From assembly GCA_963803775.1 (NCBI GenBank), contig CAWDNS010000002.1, positions 1 to 64,000 on the forward strand: DNA of 64,000 nt. Reading direction: 5' to 3'. Below, piece after piece: positions 24,233-34,407 of the stretch (positions within the stretch are counted from its first letter, which is position 1; every line of letters starts with the position of its first letter). A program made the translations under genes and the position numbers. The notes under the pieces are model-generated. The model worked only from the letters and a program-made list of their open reading frames with translations, made no database searches and was not told the DNA's origin. The DNA is from JABCZH01 sp963803775. GTDB lineage: Bacteria > Acidobacteriota > Terriglobia > Terriglobales > Acidobacteriaceae.

Positions 24233-26932
24233 ATTAACACTGCCGCCACAACCAAGCGTGATGACAGGACGGCGTCCGCTCGGGCGTTTATTCACAGTCT
24301 GAATATCCTGGTGAAATACGTGCGCCTGTATGGTTTTAATCACAAGCGCACCGAGGGGCAATTCGAAATCACCTGGAAGGAACTGCAGCAAGGCTTGCCG
24401 AACGGCAAGGACGGCAACTTTCTGCTGGGAGTTTCGGAAAACCGCCTGCTTCTCGATGGAGTCGCACTCGAGACCGGACAAGCCGAGCGCAGTTTTGCGC
24501 AGTTTCTGAACACCGCCGGGCTTGCCAGCATTCAATTCTCTAATCAAGTCACGCTGGATGACTTCGCCAAGCTGATCCGCGCCTTCGCCGTGGGTGGCTC
24601 TAAGGCGCAGGACGTGGTCAAAGAGATTAAGCAGACCTTTGGAGACAACAAGCAGGCCACCATCCGCATTAATGAAGTGAAGTTTGTGGCAGCGGACCCG
24701 TCCACGGGCGAAATCAGCGTGGCGGCACAAATTGCCGCGCAGACGTTGGGCCCGGAGTTCAAACAATGGCTCAACGATCCGCAGAAACTGTTGCAGTTAA
24801 TCGCGGCTGCGGAAGGCTCACGTTCTGGAGGTGGCGTGCCCGGCGGCGCGCCGCTGGGCAGCGTTCCCAACGTCAGAGTTACCGGCGATGAACCGGGATT
24901 GGTGAACCCTGGCACATGGAGTGGGGGCGTGGTGCCGCTGCAGGAAGAAGAAGTGATCCAGGCAATCCGCTTGCTCACCAAGTTCGGAGAAGCGGGAACC
25001 GATCCCTCCATTCAGCCCGAGTTGCTACAACAGGAAGTCAGCAAGGTAGACCCAAACACCAAGATCAATCTGCAGCAACTGCTGGGGAGCCTGGCCAGTA
25101 AAGCCACCAGCAGCGCGGAAAAGAACGATACCCCGGTCCTGATGAAAGCAGCGGAACACATGGCGATTCGCTTCGCCATGGAACGCTTCCAGAAGGGCGA
25201 CGTTAAGGTCAACGCCGTCCATCAAATGCTGGAGCATATGAGCCGCCAGATGGACACCCTGCGCCGCATCTTGCGATTGCAGGAAGACAAGATGGGCAAG
25301 GCGGGCATCCTGGTGGAATCCCATGCCGACATTTTGGACAGAATGTTCTGGGCCGAGGTGCCGGAGGCGGGCAAAAAGAGCGTGTTGCTCTCCAATGAGG
25401 CTCCCTGCGTTCCAGCCCGCAACATACGTCAGTTCATGGACGTCCTGCTGGAACGGGATGAAAAAGCTGCTTGCGTCGAGATCCTCGAGAACTATAGCAA
25501 CTGTCTTACTGCCAAGGATGCCGAGCCCCGCCGCAAGACCGCCATCGGTTTAAGCCAATTGGCCGACCTGTTCGCTGTTCCCGGAGTGGACCTGATCGGG
25601 CCTACTATCCACAAGGTCGCCAAGGCGCTGATCAAAGAATCAGATGCAGAGGCACAGAGCCTGCTCAGCGCGGCCTTCGTGCGCCTGAGTTCAGAAGCCA
25701 ACAGTAGCAAGAACTTCGGCGCCCTCAATCAAGTCTGCACTGCATTGGATGAGGTCGCCAAAGAAAGACCGGCTACTGCCAACGATCTACGTCCCAGGAT
25801 CGGAGTCGAGAACCGACTCCCGGAATTCATCGAAGAGGCATTGCGCCTGCCCGAAGTTCCTCGTGACTTGATGGCGGTACTGCGGCGCACTTCGCAAGCT
25901 TCCATCGAACACATGGCCGACCGCTTCTTCCGCTGTATGCGGCGTGAGGAATGCGATCGCATGGTCGATCTTGTGAAAGAATTGGGGCCCGAGGGAGTGG
26001 GACAGATGCGCGAGATGCTGCGCACCGGCCAACCGCGCGCCGCATCTTCGGTCATCGGCCTGCTGAGCCGTCTGGATGTACCCACTCTATTGGAGCTGTT
26101 GCCCACGCGTCTGCCGGAGTGGAACCGTTTCTATCACGACGTAGCGGTGCGGCAAATTGCCTATGGGGCTGCCCATGATCGCGGACGCACTCTGCTGGAA
26201 ATTCTGGAACTCATCGATCCCCTGGTGCTACCTCAGGCCATCGATGAAATCGGCATGAGCGGTGATCGCACTACTGTTCCTCCCCTGATGGTGATGGCGG
26301 AATCGGGCGAAGCCCAAGGCCGCTCTCCTCTGGTGCAAGTGAAAGCGGTGGAATCGCTGGGCAGGTTGCGCGAACCGGAATCGGTACCCGTCCTGCGGGC
26401 TTTGCTCGAAGGCAAGAAGATGTGGAAGTGGATTCACCATCGCGAACTGCGCATTGCCGCCGCCCAGGCCCTGGCCAAGATTGATCCGCGTTACGGGAGC
26501 CAGGTGCTTTCGGAGAGTGGTCTGTCGCCGGGAGAACTGGCCATTGCTGCGCTGGACGCGGCTCCAGCGTGCCCCTGGGTTCGGCAGCGGCGTTATGAGC
26601 GCATCGTGCTACGGAAAGCGCTGTCGGCGAACATCAGCAGTTCCTGGGGCAAATCCGGCATCTTGATTCGCGAGCTGAGCCTGGGTGGCGGGATGGGAAC
26701 GAAAGAGGATAATCTACGCGTCGGCTCGGAAGCCAACATCGACATTTCCATCGGAGTACGGCACATTCGTGGACAGGTACTGCTGCGGCGCGCGCGCGTC
26801 AATGAAGTGGGATTCGAGATGGTTAACACGGATCTGGAGAGCCGTTACCGCCTGCGCGCCTTGCTGCTGGAGACGGTGGAACACGCTCCTGAATCCAAAG
26901 AGGCCGATTGGCGCGGTCAGCGTAAGCTCTAG
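24233..26932 (+). CDS. Large repeat protein with C-terminal PilZ domain (possible ATT start)
   Basis: The protein of about 873-899 residues has an N-terminal region (KYVRLYGFNHKRTEGQFEIT), a Pro/Gly linker near residue 180, long alpha-helical repeat regions of HEAT type (DRTTVPPLMVMAESGEAQ, SLGRLREPESVPVLRALLEG, RIAAAQALAKIDP), and a C-terminal PilZ-like domain (GILIRELSLGGG, GSEANIDISIGVRHIRGQV). PilZ domains often bind c-di-GMP, but the RxxxR motif is not clear. The first GTG is at 24311, where there is no ribosome binding site. AGGAG lies at 24222-24226, exactly 6 bases before an in-frame ATT at 24233, and the extra 26 residues (ARAFIHSLNILVKYVRLYG) look like real protein. I list the longer form but the start is uncertain. 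Confidence 0.75.
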   Translation: MNTAATTKRDDRTASARAFIHSLNILVKYVRLYGFNHKRTEGQFEITWKELQQGLPNGKDGNFLLGVSENRLLLDGVALETGQAERSFAQFLNTAGLASIQFSNQVTLDDFAKLIRAFAVGGSKAQDVVKEIKQTFGDNKQATIRINEVKFVAADPSTGEISVAAQIAAQTLGPEFKQWLNDPQKLLQLIAAAEGSRSGGGVPGGAPLGSVPNVRVTGDEPGLVNPGTWSGGVVPLQEEEVIQAIRLLTKFGEAGTDPSIQPELLQQEVSKVDPNTKINLQQLLGSLASKATSSAEKNDTPVLMKAAEHMAIRFAMERFQKGDVKVNAVHQMLEHMSRQMDTLRRILRLQEDKMGKAGILVESHADILDRMFWAEVPEAGKKSVLLSNEAPCVPARNIRQFMDVLLERDEKAACVEILENYSNCLTAKDAEPRRKTAIGLSQLADLFAVPGVDLIGPTIHKVAKALIKESDAEAQSLLSAAFVRLSSEANSSKNFGALNQVCTALDEVAKERPATANDLRPRIGVENRLPEFIEEALRLPEVPRDLMAVLRRTSQASIEHMADRFFRCMRREECDRMVDLVKELGPEGVGQMREMLRTGQPRAASSVIGLLSRLDVPTLLELLPTRLPEWNRFYHDVAVRQIAYGAAHDRGRTLLEILELIDPLVLPQAIDEIGMSGDRTTVPPLMVMAESGEAQGRSPLVQVKAVESLGRLREPESVPVLRALLEGKKMWKWIHHRELRIAAAQALAKIDPRYGSQVLSESGLSPGELAIAALDAAPACPWVRQRRYERIVLRKALSANISSSWGKSGILIRELSLGGGMGTKEDNLRVGSEANIDISIGVRHIRGQVLLRRARVNEVGFEMVNTDLESRYRLRALLLETVEHAPESKEADWRGQRKL

Positions 26933-26954
26933 CCCCTGCTTGCTGTCACACTTC

Positions 26955-26987
26955 TGAAAAAGAAAAGCCCTCGATTATGACGAGGGC
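26955..26987 (-). terminator. Intrinsic terminator of the atpZ-atpE operon
   Basis: On the minus strand, gccctcg and cgagggc form a perfect 7-bp stem around a 7-base loop and are followed by ttttcttttt. It lies 32 bp after the atpE stop and also faces the end of the PilZ-repeat gene. It ends the cluster after atpE, which supports the rest of the ATP synthase genes being elsewhere. Confidence 0.8.
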
Positions 26988-27018
26988 CATTCCATGAAAT
27001 ATTCCTGATAATCAACCG

Positions 27019-27333
27019 TCAGCGAACGACCTTGACGAAGATAATTACCAGCGTAAACAGGACCAGGGACTCGATAAACGCGAGACCCAGGATCAAAGCC
27101 AGCTGAATTCCGGGACGGGCGGCAGGATTGCGCGCCATACCCTCACAGGCCGCCCCCGCCACGCGGGACTGCCCTAGCGCCGCCAGACCCACGGCAAAGG
27201 CCATGGCAAAGCCGGATGTGATGGCCACCCAGTTGGTGCCGGATGAAGCGGTTTCACCAGTTTGCGCAAAAGCCGGGGTAGCGACCAGAGCGCAGAGCAT
27301 CAGCAGGAACATCACGATTACAACTTTCCGCAT
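27019..27333 (-). CDS. atpE: ATP synthase F0 subunit c, with N-terminal signal-like extension
   Basis: Subunit c forms the rotating ring of the ATP synthase. The 104-residue form has an N-terminal hydrophobic signal-like segment (VVIVMFLLMLCALVATPAFA) before the two ring helices (ITSGFAMAFAVGLAALGQSR; LALILGLAFIESLVLF). The Glu in AFIESL is the ion-binding carboxylate, and the polar loop carries the usual Arg and Gln/Asn-Pro residues (MARNPAA). The ordinary protein is about 75-85 residues, so the first 24 or so are likely a cleaved leader. The ATG is preceded by aaggag. It is the last gene of the atp cluster, with a large hairpin just upstream. Confidence 0.93.
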   Translation of the reverse strand: MRKVVIVMFLLMLCALVATPAFAQTGETASSGTNWVAITSGFAMAFAVGLAALGQSRVAGAACEGMARNPAARPGIQLALILGLAFIESLVLFTLVIIFVKVVR

Positions 27334-27428
27334 AGTGCATTCTCCTTATGAATGATCCGCCAGGAGGTGGTTGACGTCATCCTCGTGCAGACGCCCTCAC
27401 ACTGACAGAAACCACCAACGTATACCTA

Positions 27429-27478
27429 GTAGCTGGTGGTTAGCGGCTAGGCATCCCTAGCTGCTAACTACCCGCTAC
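27429..27478 (-). other. Large intergenic hairpin between atpB and atpE
   Basis: Two 23-base arms (27429-27451 and 27456-27478) pair with three mismatches around a 4-base loop. In the transcript this lies between atpB and atpE, about 100 bases before the atpE start. Such a structure could stabilise the atpE part of the mRNA and raise c-subunit yield relative to subunit a. That role is inference. Confidence 0.65.
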
Positions 27479-27484
27479 GTTTTC

Positions 27485-28216
27485 CTAGTGCTCATGTGCC
27501 GTCGCCTCGCCCAGATAGACGCAAGCCAGCAGCACAAAAATGTAAGTTTGAATCACGGCCACGCCGATGTGAAGTCCCTGAAAGATGATGGGGACAAACA
27601 ACGGCACCAGCGAAAAGAACACCAGAGTGACCATTTCTCCGGCGAACATATTGGCGAAAAGACGGATGGTTAACGACAACACTCGCGCCAGGTGGCTGAA
27701 GATTTCAATCGGAAACATCAACGGCGCCAGCCACCAGACCGGTCCCGCAAAGTGCTTCAGATAACCCAGCACACCGTTCCTGCGAATTCCCTGATAGTGG
27801 TAATAGACCCAGGTAGCGATGGCACAACCCAGCGGAACAATAGGCACGGCGGTAGGAGACGTGAGGCCCGGAACCAGTCCGATCAGGTTGCCAATGAGGA
27901 TGAAGAGCCCGAGCACGACCAGATACGGCATGTATTGTTTGTAGTGATGGCCGATGACTTCGTCGCCCATGTCGCCGATGAATCCTTCAATGCCCTCGAC
28001 CACATGCTGCACAGCGCCGGGGGAATCCACGGAAAGACGCATGCGGGCCGCCAGAAAGAACAATGTCAGAAACAGGAACACCAGAACTTCCATGGCGAAA
28101 CTGTCACTGATGGGATGGGAGGGGTGCTTGGGCTGAATGTGGAGCATTTGCAGCAGCGCCAGCACCGCCCCGCCAAACAGGTGGTTCAGAAATTGAGTAA
28201 AAGCAAGCTGTTCCAT
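27485..28216 (-). CDS. atpB: ATP synthase F0 subunit a
   Basis: Subunit a carries the proton half-channels next to the c-ring. The 243-residue membrane protein has an essential Arg in helix 4 (LSLTIRLFANMFAG) and the closing helix (VAVIQTYIFVLLACVYLGEA). Length is typical. It follows atpI on the minus strand with a spacing of 26 bp and precedes atpE by about 150 bp, which hold the hairpin. Confidence 0.95.
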   Translation of the reverse strand: MEQLAFTQFLNHLFGGAVLALLQMLHIQPKHPSHPISDSFAMEVLVFLFLTLFFLAARMRLSVDSPGAVQHVVEGIEGFIGDMGDEVIGHHYKQYMPYLVVLGLFILIGNLIGLVPGLTSPTAVPIVPLGCAIATWVYYHYQGIRRNGVLGYLKHFAGPVWWLAPLMFPIEIFSHLARVLSLTIRLFANMFAGEMVTLVFFSLVPLFVPIIFQGLHIGVAVIQTYIFVLLACVYLGEATAHEH

Positions 28217-28242
28217 TTTGAAGAAACCGGGTACTTCGCTGC

Positions 28243-28683
28243 CTAATATCCGCGACGAAAAGCAGCGTACGCTTCGTAGGCCGCTTCACTCAGTATCGCC
28301 GCGACTGGCAGGCAAAGACCCGCCAGAAAGCCTCGAAACGCGTAAAAAGAACCTTTGAATATAGCATAGGCAACGATTCCCACCAACAGGTAGCGAAGCA
28401 GGAAGCGCGCCACCACTATCGATCCGCGTTCCTGACTGTGGGCGTTGACAACGCGATCGGCTAATCCCTCCACCCCGCGCGACAACGAATGAAAATTGAT
28501 CCAGGAGGCAGCCGCTCCAGCAACGAATCCGAGCGCGGGAGCCATGCCGAAGGCCAGCCAGACGGGAACGACAAGTGCCACGGCAAAAACCGCGAGAATC
28601 CGCAGAACGCGACGTATGGCTCCGGAGTAGAACTGCTCGACAGCGGCGCTGGTGGCGGAAGACTGCGGGGGATCAGGTTCCAC
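28243..28683 (-). CDS. atpI: ATP synthase subunit I (AtpI-like) membrane protein
   Basis: AtpI-type proteins help assemble the c-ring or supply Mg2+. The GTG at 28683 overlaps the last base of the atpZ stop codon (tagtg), with aagga 6 bases before it, so the two are coupled. The 146-residue protein has four hydrophobic segments: VLRILAVFAVALVVPVWLAF, GFVAGAAASWINFHSL, YLLVGIVAYAIFKGSFYAF and FLAGLCLPVAAIL. Membership rests on position and topology. Confidence 0.8.
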   Translation of the reverse strand: MEPDPPQSSATSAAVEQFYSGAIRRVLRILAVFAVALVVPVWLAFGMAPALGFVAGAAASWINFHSLSRGVEGLADRVVNAHSQERGSIVVARFLLRYLLVGIVAYAIFKGSFYAFRGFLAGLCLPVAAILSEAAYEAYAAFRRGY

Positions 28684-28949
28684 TATTTGTCCTTCATCGA
28701 CGTAAAAGCCATGCGAATCATCTGGACGAAACCTACGACCGCGCCGAAGATCAGCCCGGCAAGATAAATCCAATGAGTATGCAGCCAGTAATCCAGCAGT
28801 TTGCCAAGAAAGAAACCCAGGATGACGGCTGCAGGAATGATGAAGCCGATCTCTGTATAACGCGCCGCCGAGGTGATGAGTCTCCGCTCGTCGGGAGGCT
28901 TGGGCGCATTTTTGGACTCTTGCAGCATGGGCCGATTGTATCCGATCAC
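28683..28949 (-). CDS. AtpZ/AtpI-family small membrane protein
   Basis: This 88-residue protein has two hydrophobic helices (IGFIIPAAVILGFFLGKLLD; IYLAGLIFGAVVGFVQMIRM). It has the AtpZ pattern in which a GxxxG-rich first helix meets a charged turn (LLDYWLHTH). AtpZ/AtpI proteins open the atp operons of many bacteria. A GTG at 28949 gives the longer form; an ATG at 28928 would remove 7 residues, and neither has a clear ribosome binding site. It lies 22 bp after nuoN on the same strand, so nuo and atp may be cotranscribed. Confidence 0.8.
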   Translation of the reverse strand: MIGYNRPMLQESKNAPKPPDERRLITSAARYTEIGFIIPAAVILGFFLGKLLDYWLHTHWIYLAGLIFGAVVGFVQMIRMAFTSMKDK

Positions 28950-28971
28950 GCTGCGCAGATTGCGCCGGTTC

Positions 28972-30492
28972 TCAGAGTCCCGCCGACCACGTCACCAGTC
29001 TGATAAAGCGCTCAGGAAAGATCCCTATGTAGACGGTGGCGACTGCGCTCACTCCGAGTGCGAACATCATAGCGACGCTGATCGGCAGGCGAGTCTTATC
29101 GGTGGCTTCGCGCATGAACATGGCATTCGCGATGCGCATGTAATAGTAGAGGCCGAACACGGCATAGAGCACGCCCAGGCTGGCGAGCACATAGTGCCCA
29201 CTTTCCATCAGGCTGAGGAAAATGAAGTATTTTCCGTAGAAGCCAGCTAGAGGCGGAATGCCGGCCAGCGAGAGCAGAAAGATCAGCATGAGAACCGCTT
29301 CGGTGGGAGCGCGAAAGAACAGGCCGGCGATGTCGTCGATCTCATCGCCAATCACGTCACGCTGGCGCAACGATGTGACCACCGCGAACGCGCCCAGGTT
29401 CATGAAGGTGTAGACCAGCAGATAGAGCAGAATACCCTTGAGACCATCGGTCATCGCCGGCGAAGGATACTCAACCGACGCAAATGCAACCAGTCCCAAC
29501 AGCATGTAGCCCACATGCGCAATCGAGGAATACGCCAGCAGGCGCTTGAGATTATTCTGCGTCAGCGCCGCCAGATTGGCGCCTGTCATGGTGACAATGG
29601 AAACGAAAATCAACAATGGCAGGTAAACGTGGCGCAGGGGATAAAGCCCCCAGATCAAAATCCGCAGCAGCATGGCCCAGGCCGCGGCTTTGACGGCCAC
29701 GGACATGAATCCAGTCACGCTGGTGGGTGCACCTTCGTAGGCATCCGGCAACCACTGATGAAATGGAATGGCGGCAATCTTGAAAAAGAGTCCGACGCAG
29801 GTGGTGAGCAGAGCGACCACGAGAAGGGGAGAAGCATGATTGTGGTGAGCGGTCAGTTCACGCTGCACCCCCAGGCCAATATTCATCAGGTTGGTGCTGC
29901 CGGTCAGACCGTAAAAAAGCGACAGGCCGTAGGCGAATATTCCCGACGAAAACGCGCCCAGCAAAAAATACTTCAACGCGGCTTCGTTCGAGCGTTTATC
30001 GCTGCGCAGGAATCCGACCAGCACATAGGTTGAAATCGCCATCAGTTCGAGGCCGATGAAGATGAGCACAATGTCAAAGCCCGAGGCCATGACCATCATG
30101 CCCACTACCGAGAACAAGATCAGCGAATAAAACTCACCGTGGTGCTCGTGCTCGATCTCGAGATAACGCACCGACATCAGGATGGCAATCGCCGCTCCGG
30201 CCAAAAACAAATAACAGAAGTAAATGGCAAAGTGGTCCATGATCATGGACTGCATGAAGGCCCACTCGGGATGCTGGCCGTGCAGCAACAACTCAGCTTG
30301 CGCAAGCTGGATGCGGACAAGTCCCCCAGCGGCGAATAGCACGCCGACAAACGCAGTCGCGGCATTGACCCACTTCAACTCGCGAGGAATCATCAGATCA
30401 ATCAGCAGAATGCCCAGAGCAAACAGCGTCAGCAAAATGACGGGCAGCGACAGCAGGTAGTCGGTGCCGGTGAAGTATTGTGCGCCGCCCAT
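28972..30492 (-). CDS. nuoN: NADH-quinone oxidoreductase subunit N
   Basis: NuoN is one of the three antiporter-like proton-pumping subunits of respiratory complex I. The 506-residue protein has about 14 helices with the family features: FIGLELMAISTYVLVGFLR (with the key Glu), FFKIAAIPFHQWLPDAYEGA, and KRLLAYSSIAHVGYMLLG. Its start overlaps the nuoM stop (taatg). It is intact, unlike most of the upstream subunits here. Confidence 0.96.
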   Translation of the reverse strand: MGGAQYFTGTDYLLSLPVILLTLFALGILLIDLMIPRELKWVNAATAFVGVLFAAGGLVRIQLAQAELLLHGQHPEWAFMQSMIMDHFAIYFCYLFLAGAAIAILMSVRYLEIEHEHHGEFYSLILFSVVGMMVMASGFDIVLIFIGLELMAISTYVLVGFLRSDKRSNEAALKYFLLGAFSSGIFAYGLSLFYGLTGSTNLMNIGLGVQRELTAHHNHASPLLVVALLTTCVGLFFKIAAIPFHQWLPDAYEGAPTSVTGFMSVAVKAAAWAMLLRILIWGLYPLRHVYLPLLIFVSIVTMTGANLAALTQNNLKRLLAYSSIAHVGYMLLGLVAFASVEYPSPAMTDGLKGILLYLLVYTFMNLGAFAVVTSLRQRDVIGDEIDDIAGLFFRAPTEAVLMLIFLLSLAGIPPLAGFYGKYFIFLSLMESGHYVLASLGVLYAVFGLYYYMRIANAMFMREATDKTRLPISVAMMFALGVSAVATVYIGIFPERFIRLVTWSAGL

Positions 30493-32122
30493 TACGGTTT
30501 AGCCCTCTTTGCGGGTTCCGTGGTCACGGGCTGCAAGGCGGCCGCTTGGGCCGGGGCCGCAGGAACGGAAGCATTCGCCGGAGCGCCGATCCCAGGATAG
30601 TCCGGGCGTACGGTCAGCACGAGCTCGTTGACCGGTTGCTGCAGAATCTGGAACAACGGCTTGGGATAAAGGCCGATCCAGAAAGCCATGATCAGCAACG
30701 GCACAAACGTCAGCACTTCCCGCGGCGTCAGATCATGCAGCTTTTCATTCTTGGGATTGGTGACGGTTCCGAAGAAGACCCGCTGGTAGAGCCAGAGCAG
30801 ATACGCAGCCGCCAGGATCACGCCCGGCACGGCCCAGGCCGCCCAGCGCCAGTTCTCCATGAACGTGCCCTGCAGGATAGTGAACTCGCCGACGAACCCG
30901 TTCAGCAGCGGCAGTCCCATCGACGACAGGAACATGATCATGGTGATGGTGGCGTAAAGCGGCATCACGTTCGAGATCCCGCCATATTCGGAGATTTCGC
31001 GGGTGTGGCGGCGCTCATACAGAATGCCGACGATCAAGAACAGCGCGCCGGTCGAAATGCCGTGATTGATCTGCTGCAAAACTGACCCGCTCAGCGCTGC
31101 CGGATTCAAGGCGAAAATTCCCAGGGTGCAGAAGCCCAGGTGGCTCACCGAAGAGTAGGCCACCAGCTTTTTCATGTCTTTCTGCATCAGCGAGACGAGC
31201 GCGCCGTAGATGATCCCAATGATGGAGAAAGCAATCATCCAGAAGCGGACTTTGGGATGCATCACCACATCGGGGAAAAACGGCAGTGCAAAACGGATGA
31301 AACCATAAGTTCCCATCTTCAGCAGAACGCCGGCCAGAATGACGGAGCCGGCGGTTGGGGCTTCTACGTGGGCATCCGGCAGCCAGGTGTGGAACGGGAA
31401 CATCGGAACTTTGATGGCAAAGGCGACGAAGAATGCCAGGAACAACAGGATGGCAAAGGTCGAACCGTAGGCCGGATCGTGGAAAATGTGCGGCGCGGTG
31501 CGATAGAGGGCCTGAATGCTGAAGGTGTACAACCCGTCTGGCGGAAGTTGTAGAAGTACAGGAACAGAACCGACAACAGCATCAGCACCGAACCGAACAG
31601 CGTGTACAGAAAAAACTTGATCGCTGCATAGAGCTTGCGCGGGCCGCCCCAGATGCCGATCAGCAAGTACATCGGCACCAGCATGGCTTCCCAGAACATG
31701 AAGAACAGGAAGAAATCGAGCGCCATGAAAACGCCCAACATGCCGGTCTGCAAGACCAGAAACCAGATGTAGTATTCCTTGACGCGATTCTCAATCGCGG
31801 TCCAAGAGGAAAGAATCGAAATCCAGCCGAGCAGCGTGGTCAGCATGATCAGCAGGAACGAGATGCCGTCGATGCCCAGCACATAACCTGCGCCGATGGA
31901 TGGGATCCAGTTGTTGGGCGCGCCTTCGATGAACTTGAAGCCGGGCTCGAAGCGCTGCGCCCAGAACCAGGGCACCAGCGGCAGCGAGACCAGAAGTCCG
32001 CCGAGGGAAAAAAAGTTGGCGATCCAGCGGATGGCGTCCTTGTTGTCCTTTGGGACAAACATCAGCAGGATCGCGCCCACCAGCGGCGTGAATAAAATGA
32101 TCGAGAGAATATGGCTTTGCAT
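30492..32122 (-). CDS. nuoM: NADH-quinone oxidoreductase subunit M (one frameshift)
   Basis: NuoM pumps protons in complex I. The first frame from the ATG at 32122 reads to YFYNFRQTG near 31533, then continues as LYTFSIQALYRTAP in the next frame and on to 30492. One G lost from a GGGG run (agacggggtt to agacgggttg on the coding strand) would explain the break. Conserved parts are seen on both sides: FFMFWEAMLVPMYLLIGIWG with the Glu, FPFHTWLPDAHVEAPTAGSV and KKLVAYSSVSHLGFCTLG. Most likely a sequence error in a real gene. Confidence 0.9.
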
Positions 32123-32181
32123 AAGTTCTCAGTTGTCAACTGCGCCACAAAAACGTAGCTAGCTCCGTCTCTACCTGAATC

Positions 32182-34313
32182 TCAACGCCAGGCGTAATAG
32201 GCAACAAATCCTACCAGACCGGCCACCATGACCAGCGCGTACCACTGCACCAAACCCCACTGCAAAATGCGTACGGGATAAGAAAGCATTCGCGTCAGAT
32301 ATGCCGGACCGTTGACCCAAAGGCCATCAATGATCCACTTGTCCCACCAACGACGAAAGCGTGCCGTCAGGCGCGTCATCCAGCCGGCACCGTTGACTGT
32401 GCCATCGATCACGTGCGAATCGAACCACGATGAGCCTCGCCGAGCCCCATCACTCCAAGACGCACGTCACCGACTTTCCGGCGGCCGGTGAAGGCGTAGT
32501 CGTAGGCTTCGTCGACGTAATACTTGTTGTAGAGCAGGTCGTAGACCGGCGGCGCCTCGGCTGCGATCGGTTCGACGTAGCCTTTGTCCGGCGTCGCGAT
32601 AGGCCTGCCAAGCCATGCCCCAGCCCGCGACAGCCGCAGCCACGGAAAGCCCCATCAGGGCGTATTCCATTGGGCTGGTGTGCTCTTGTTCTTTCTCAGC
32701 CGCCGCCAACTTGCGCTGGGCTCTCCCGCCTGCAACACCAGTGCTTCGCTTGCGAAACAGGCTCCAGAAATTTCTCAAAGCGATCCGAACCGCCCAGACT
32801 ATGCGGCCAACCCAGCCATCCGGCGAAGAGCGAACAGAGCGCCAGAATGATCAGCGGAATGGTCATCGATTTGGGCGATTCATGGATGTGGTGCTCGACT
32901 TCATGGCTCATGCGCGGCTTGCCATGAAGAAGTGAGCAACATCAGGCGGAACATGTAGAAAGCAGTCATCAGCGCGGTGACGAAACCGATCAGCCACAGC
33001 AGGCGATAGGCGCCACCCTCTGCGACCAGGTCTGCCACAGGATTTCGTCCTTGGAGAAGAAGCCCGCGAACGGCGGGATGCCGGCGATCGCGAGCGTCGC
33101 AATGAACATCGTCCGGAATGGTAATGGGAATGCGCTGGTGCAGATCGCCCATGTTGCGCATGTCCTGTTCGCCGCTCATGGCGTGAATGACCGAGCCCGA
33201 GCCGAGGAACAGCAGCGCCTTGAAGAACGCGTGGGTAAATACGTGAAAGACTCCGGCGGCGAACGCGCCCACGCCCAGCGCCAGGAACATGTAGCCCAAT
33301 TGCGAAACCGTCGAGTAGGCCAGCACGCGCTTGATGTCGTTCTGCACCAGGCCGATGGAGGCCGCGAAAATCGCGGTCAGCGCGCCGATGATGGCCACCG
33401 TCTTCATGGTAGTCGGCGCCAGCACGAACAGCGCGTTGGAGCGCGCCACCATATAAACGCCGGCGGTGACCATGGTCGCGGCATGGATGAGCGCGGAAAC
33501 CGGAGTCGGGCCTTCCATGGCGTCCGGCAGCCAGACGTAGAGCGGAAACTGCGCCGATTTTCCGCAGGCTCCGACGAACAGGAGCAACGTCGCGGCCGTG
33601 ATGACGGGATCTCCGATGGCAAAGTGTCCGCTGCGGGCCAGGTGATTGACCGCGGTGAATTGCAGCGATCCGAAATACCAGGCGATGGTGAACATGCCGA
33701 GCAGGAAGCCGGCGTCGCCGATGCGGTTCACGATGAATGCTTTGTTGGCGGCGTGCTGGCCGAGTGGCGGTGGAAATAGAAACCAATCAGCAGATACGAA
33801 CACAGGCCCACGCCCTCCCAGCCCACAAACATGAGCACGTAGTTGTTCGCCAGGATCAGCGTCAGCATGGAGAACATGAACAGATTCAGGTATCCGAAGA
33901 AGCGGTAGTAGCCGCCTTCATGCGCCATGTAGCCGGTCGAGTAAATATGGATCAGCATGCCGACGCCGGTGACAAACAGCAGCCAGATGCCGGAGAGCGG
34001 ATCGAGCAGAAAGCCGACATCGGCCTGGAATGGCGGCGCAAGCGTGCCGTCGTGCTTGACGAAGTTCATCCCGCCGGTGTCGGTGCCGAGCCAGGTGTAA
34101 ATCGACTTCTGATAGGGCTTGCCAGGATTGTCGCGCGCGTAGCCGAGGTACTGCCAGACCGCACACGCAGCGAAACAGAAGGCCAGCACGACCGCGCCGA
34201 CGCAAACCGCGTTCACCGTCGGCTTCTGCAGCTTGCGGCCGAAAAAGAACATGATCGCCGCGCCCCAAAGCCGGGAACAGCGGAATCAGCCAGATGTGGT
34301 CAAGAAAAAGCAT
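32182..34313 (-). CDS. nuoL: NADH-quinone oxidoreductase subunit L (many frameshifts)
   Basis: NuoL is the distal antiporter-like subunit of complex I, carrying the long lateral helix. Pieces in different frames together give a full-length protein: MLFLDHIWLIPLFPA, MFFFGRKLQKPTVNAV, FVGWEGVGLCSYLLIGFYFH, KAFIVNRIGDAGFLLGMF, SALIHAATMVTAGVYMVARS, GGAYRLLWLIGFVTALMTAF, and a tail ending AYYAWR. Frame changes fall near 34264, 33755, 33118, 33022, 32925, 32750, 32590 and 32435. The residues stay conserved in each piece and no inactivating substitution is seen. The start at 34313 (a GTG at 34334 is an alternative) fits the family N-terminus. Confidence 0.85.
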
Positions 34314-34407
34314 GTCTTGGTCGTGAGCTTGCACTGGCCTCAGCTCATTCGGCCCCCGGTTAGCGTACGACCCGATTGGCTGAATGCTAGTGCCAACTCT
34401 GAGCTCT

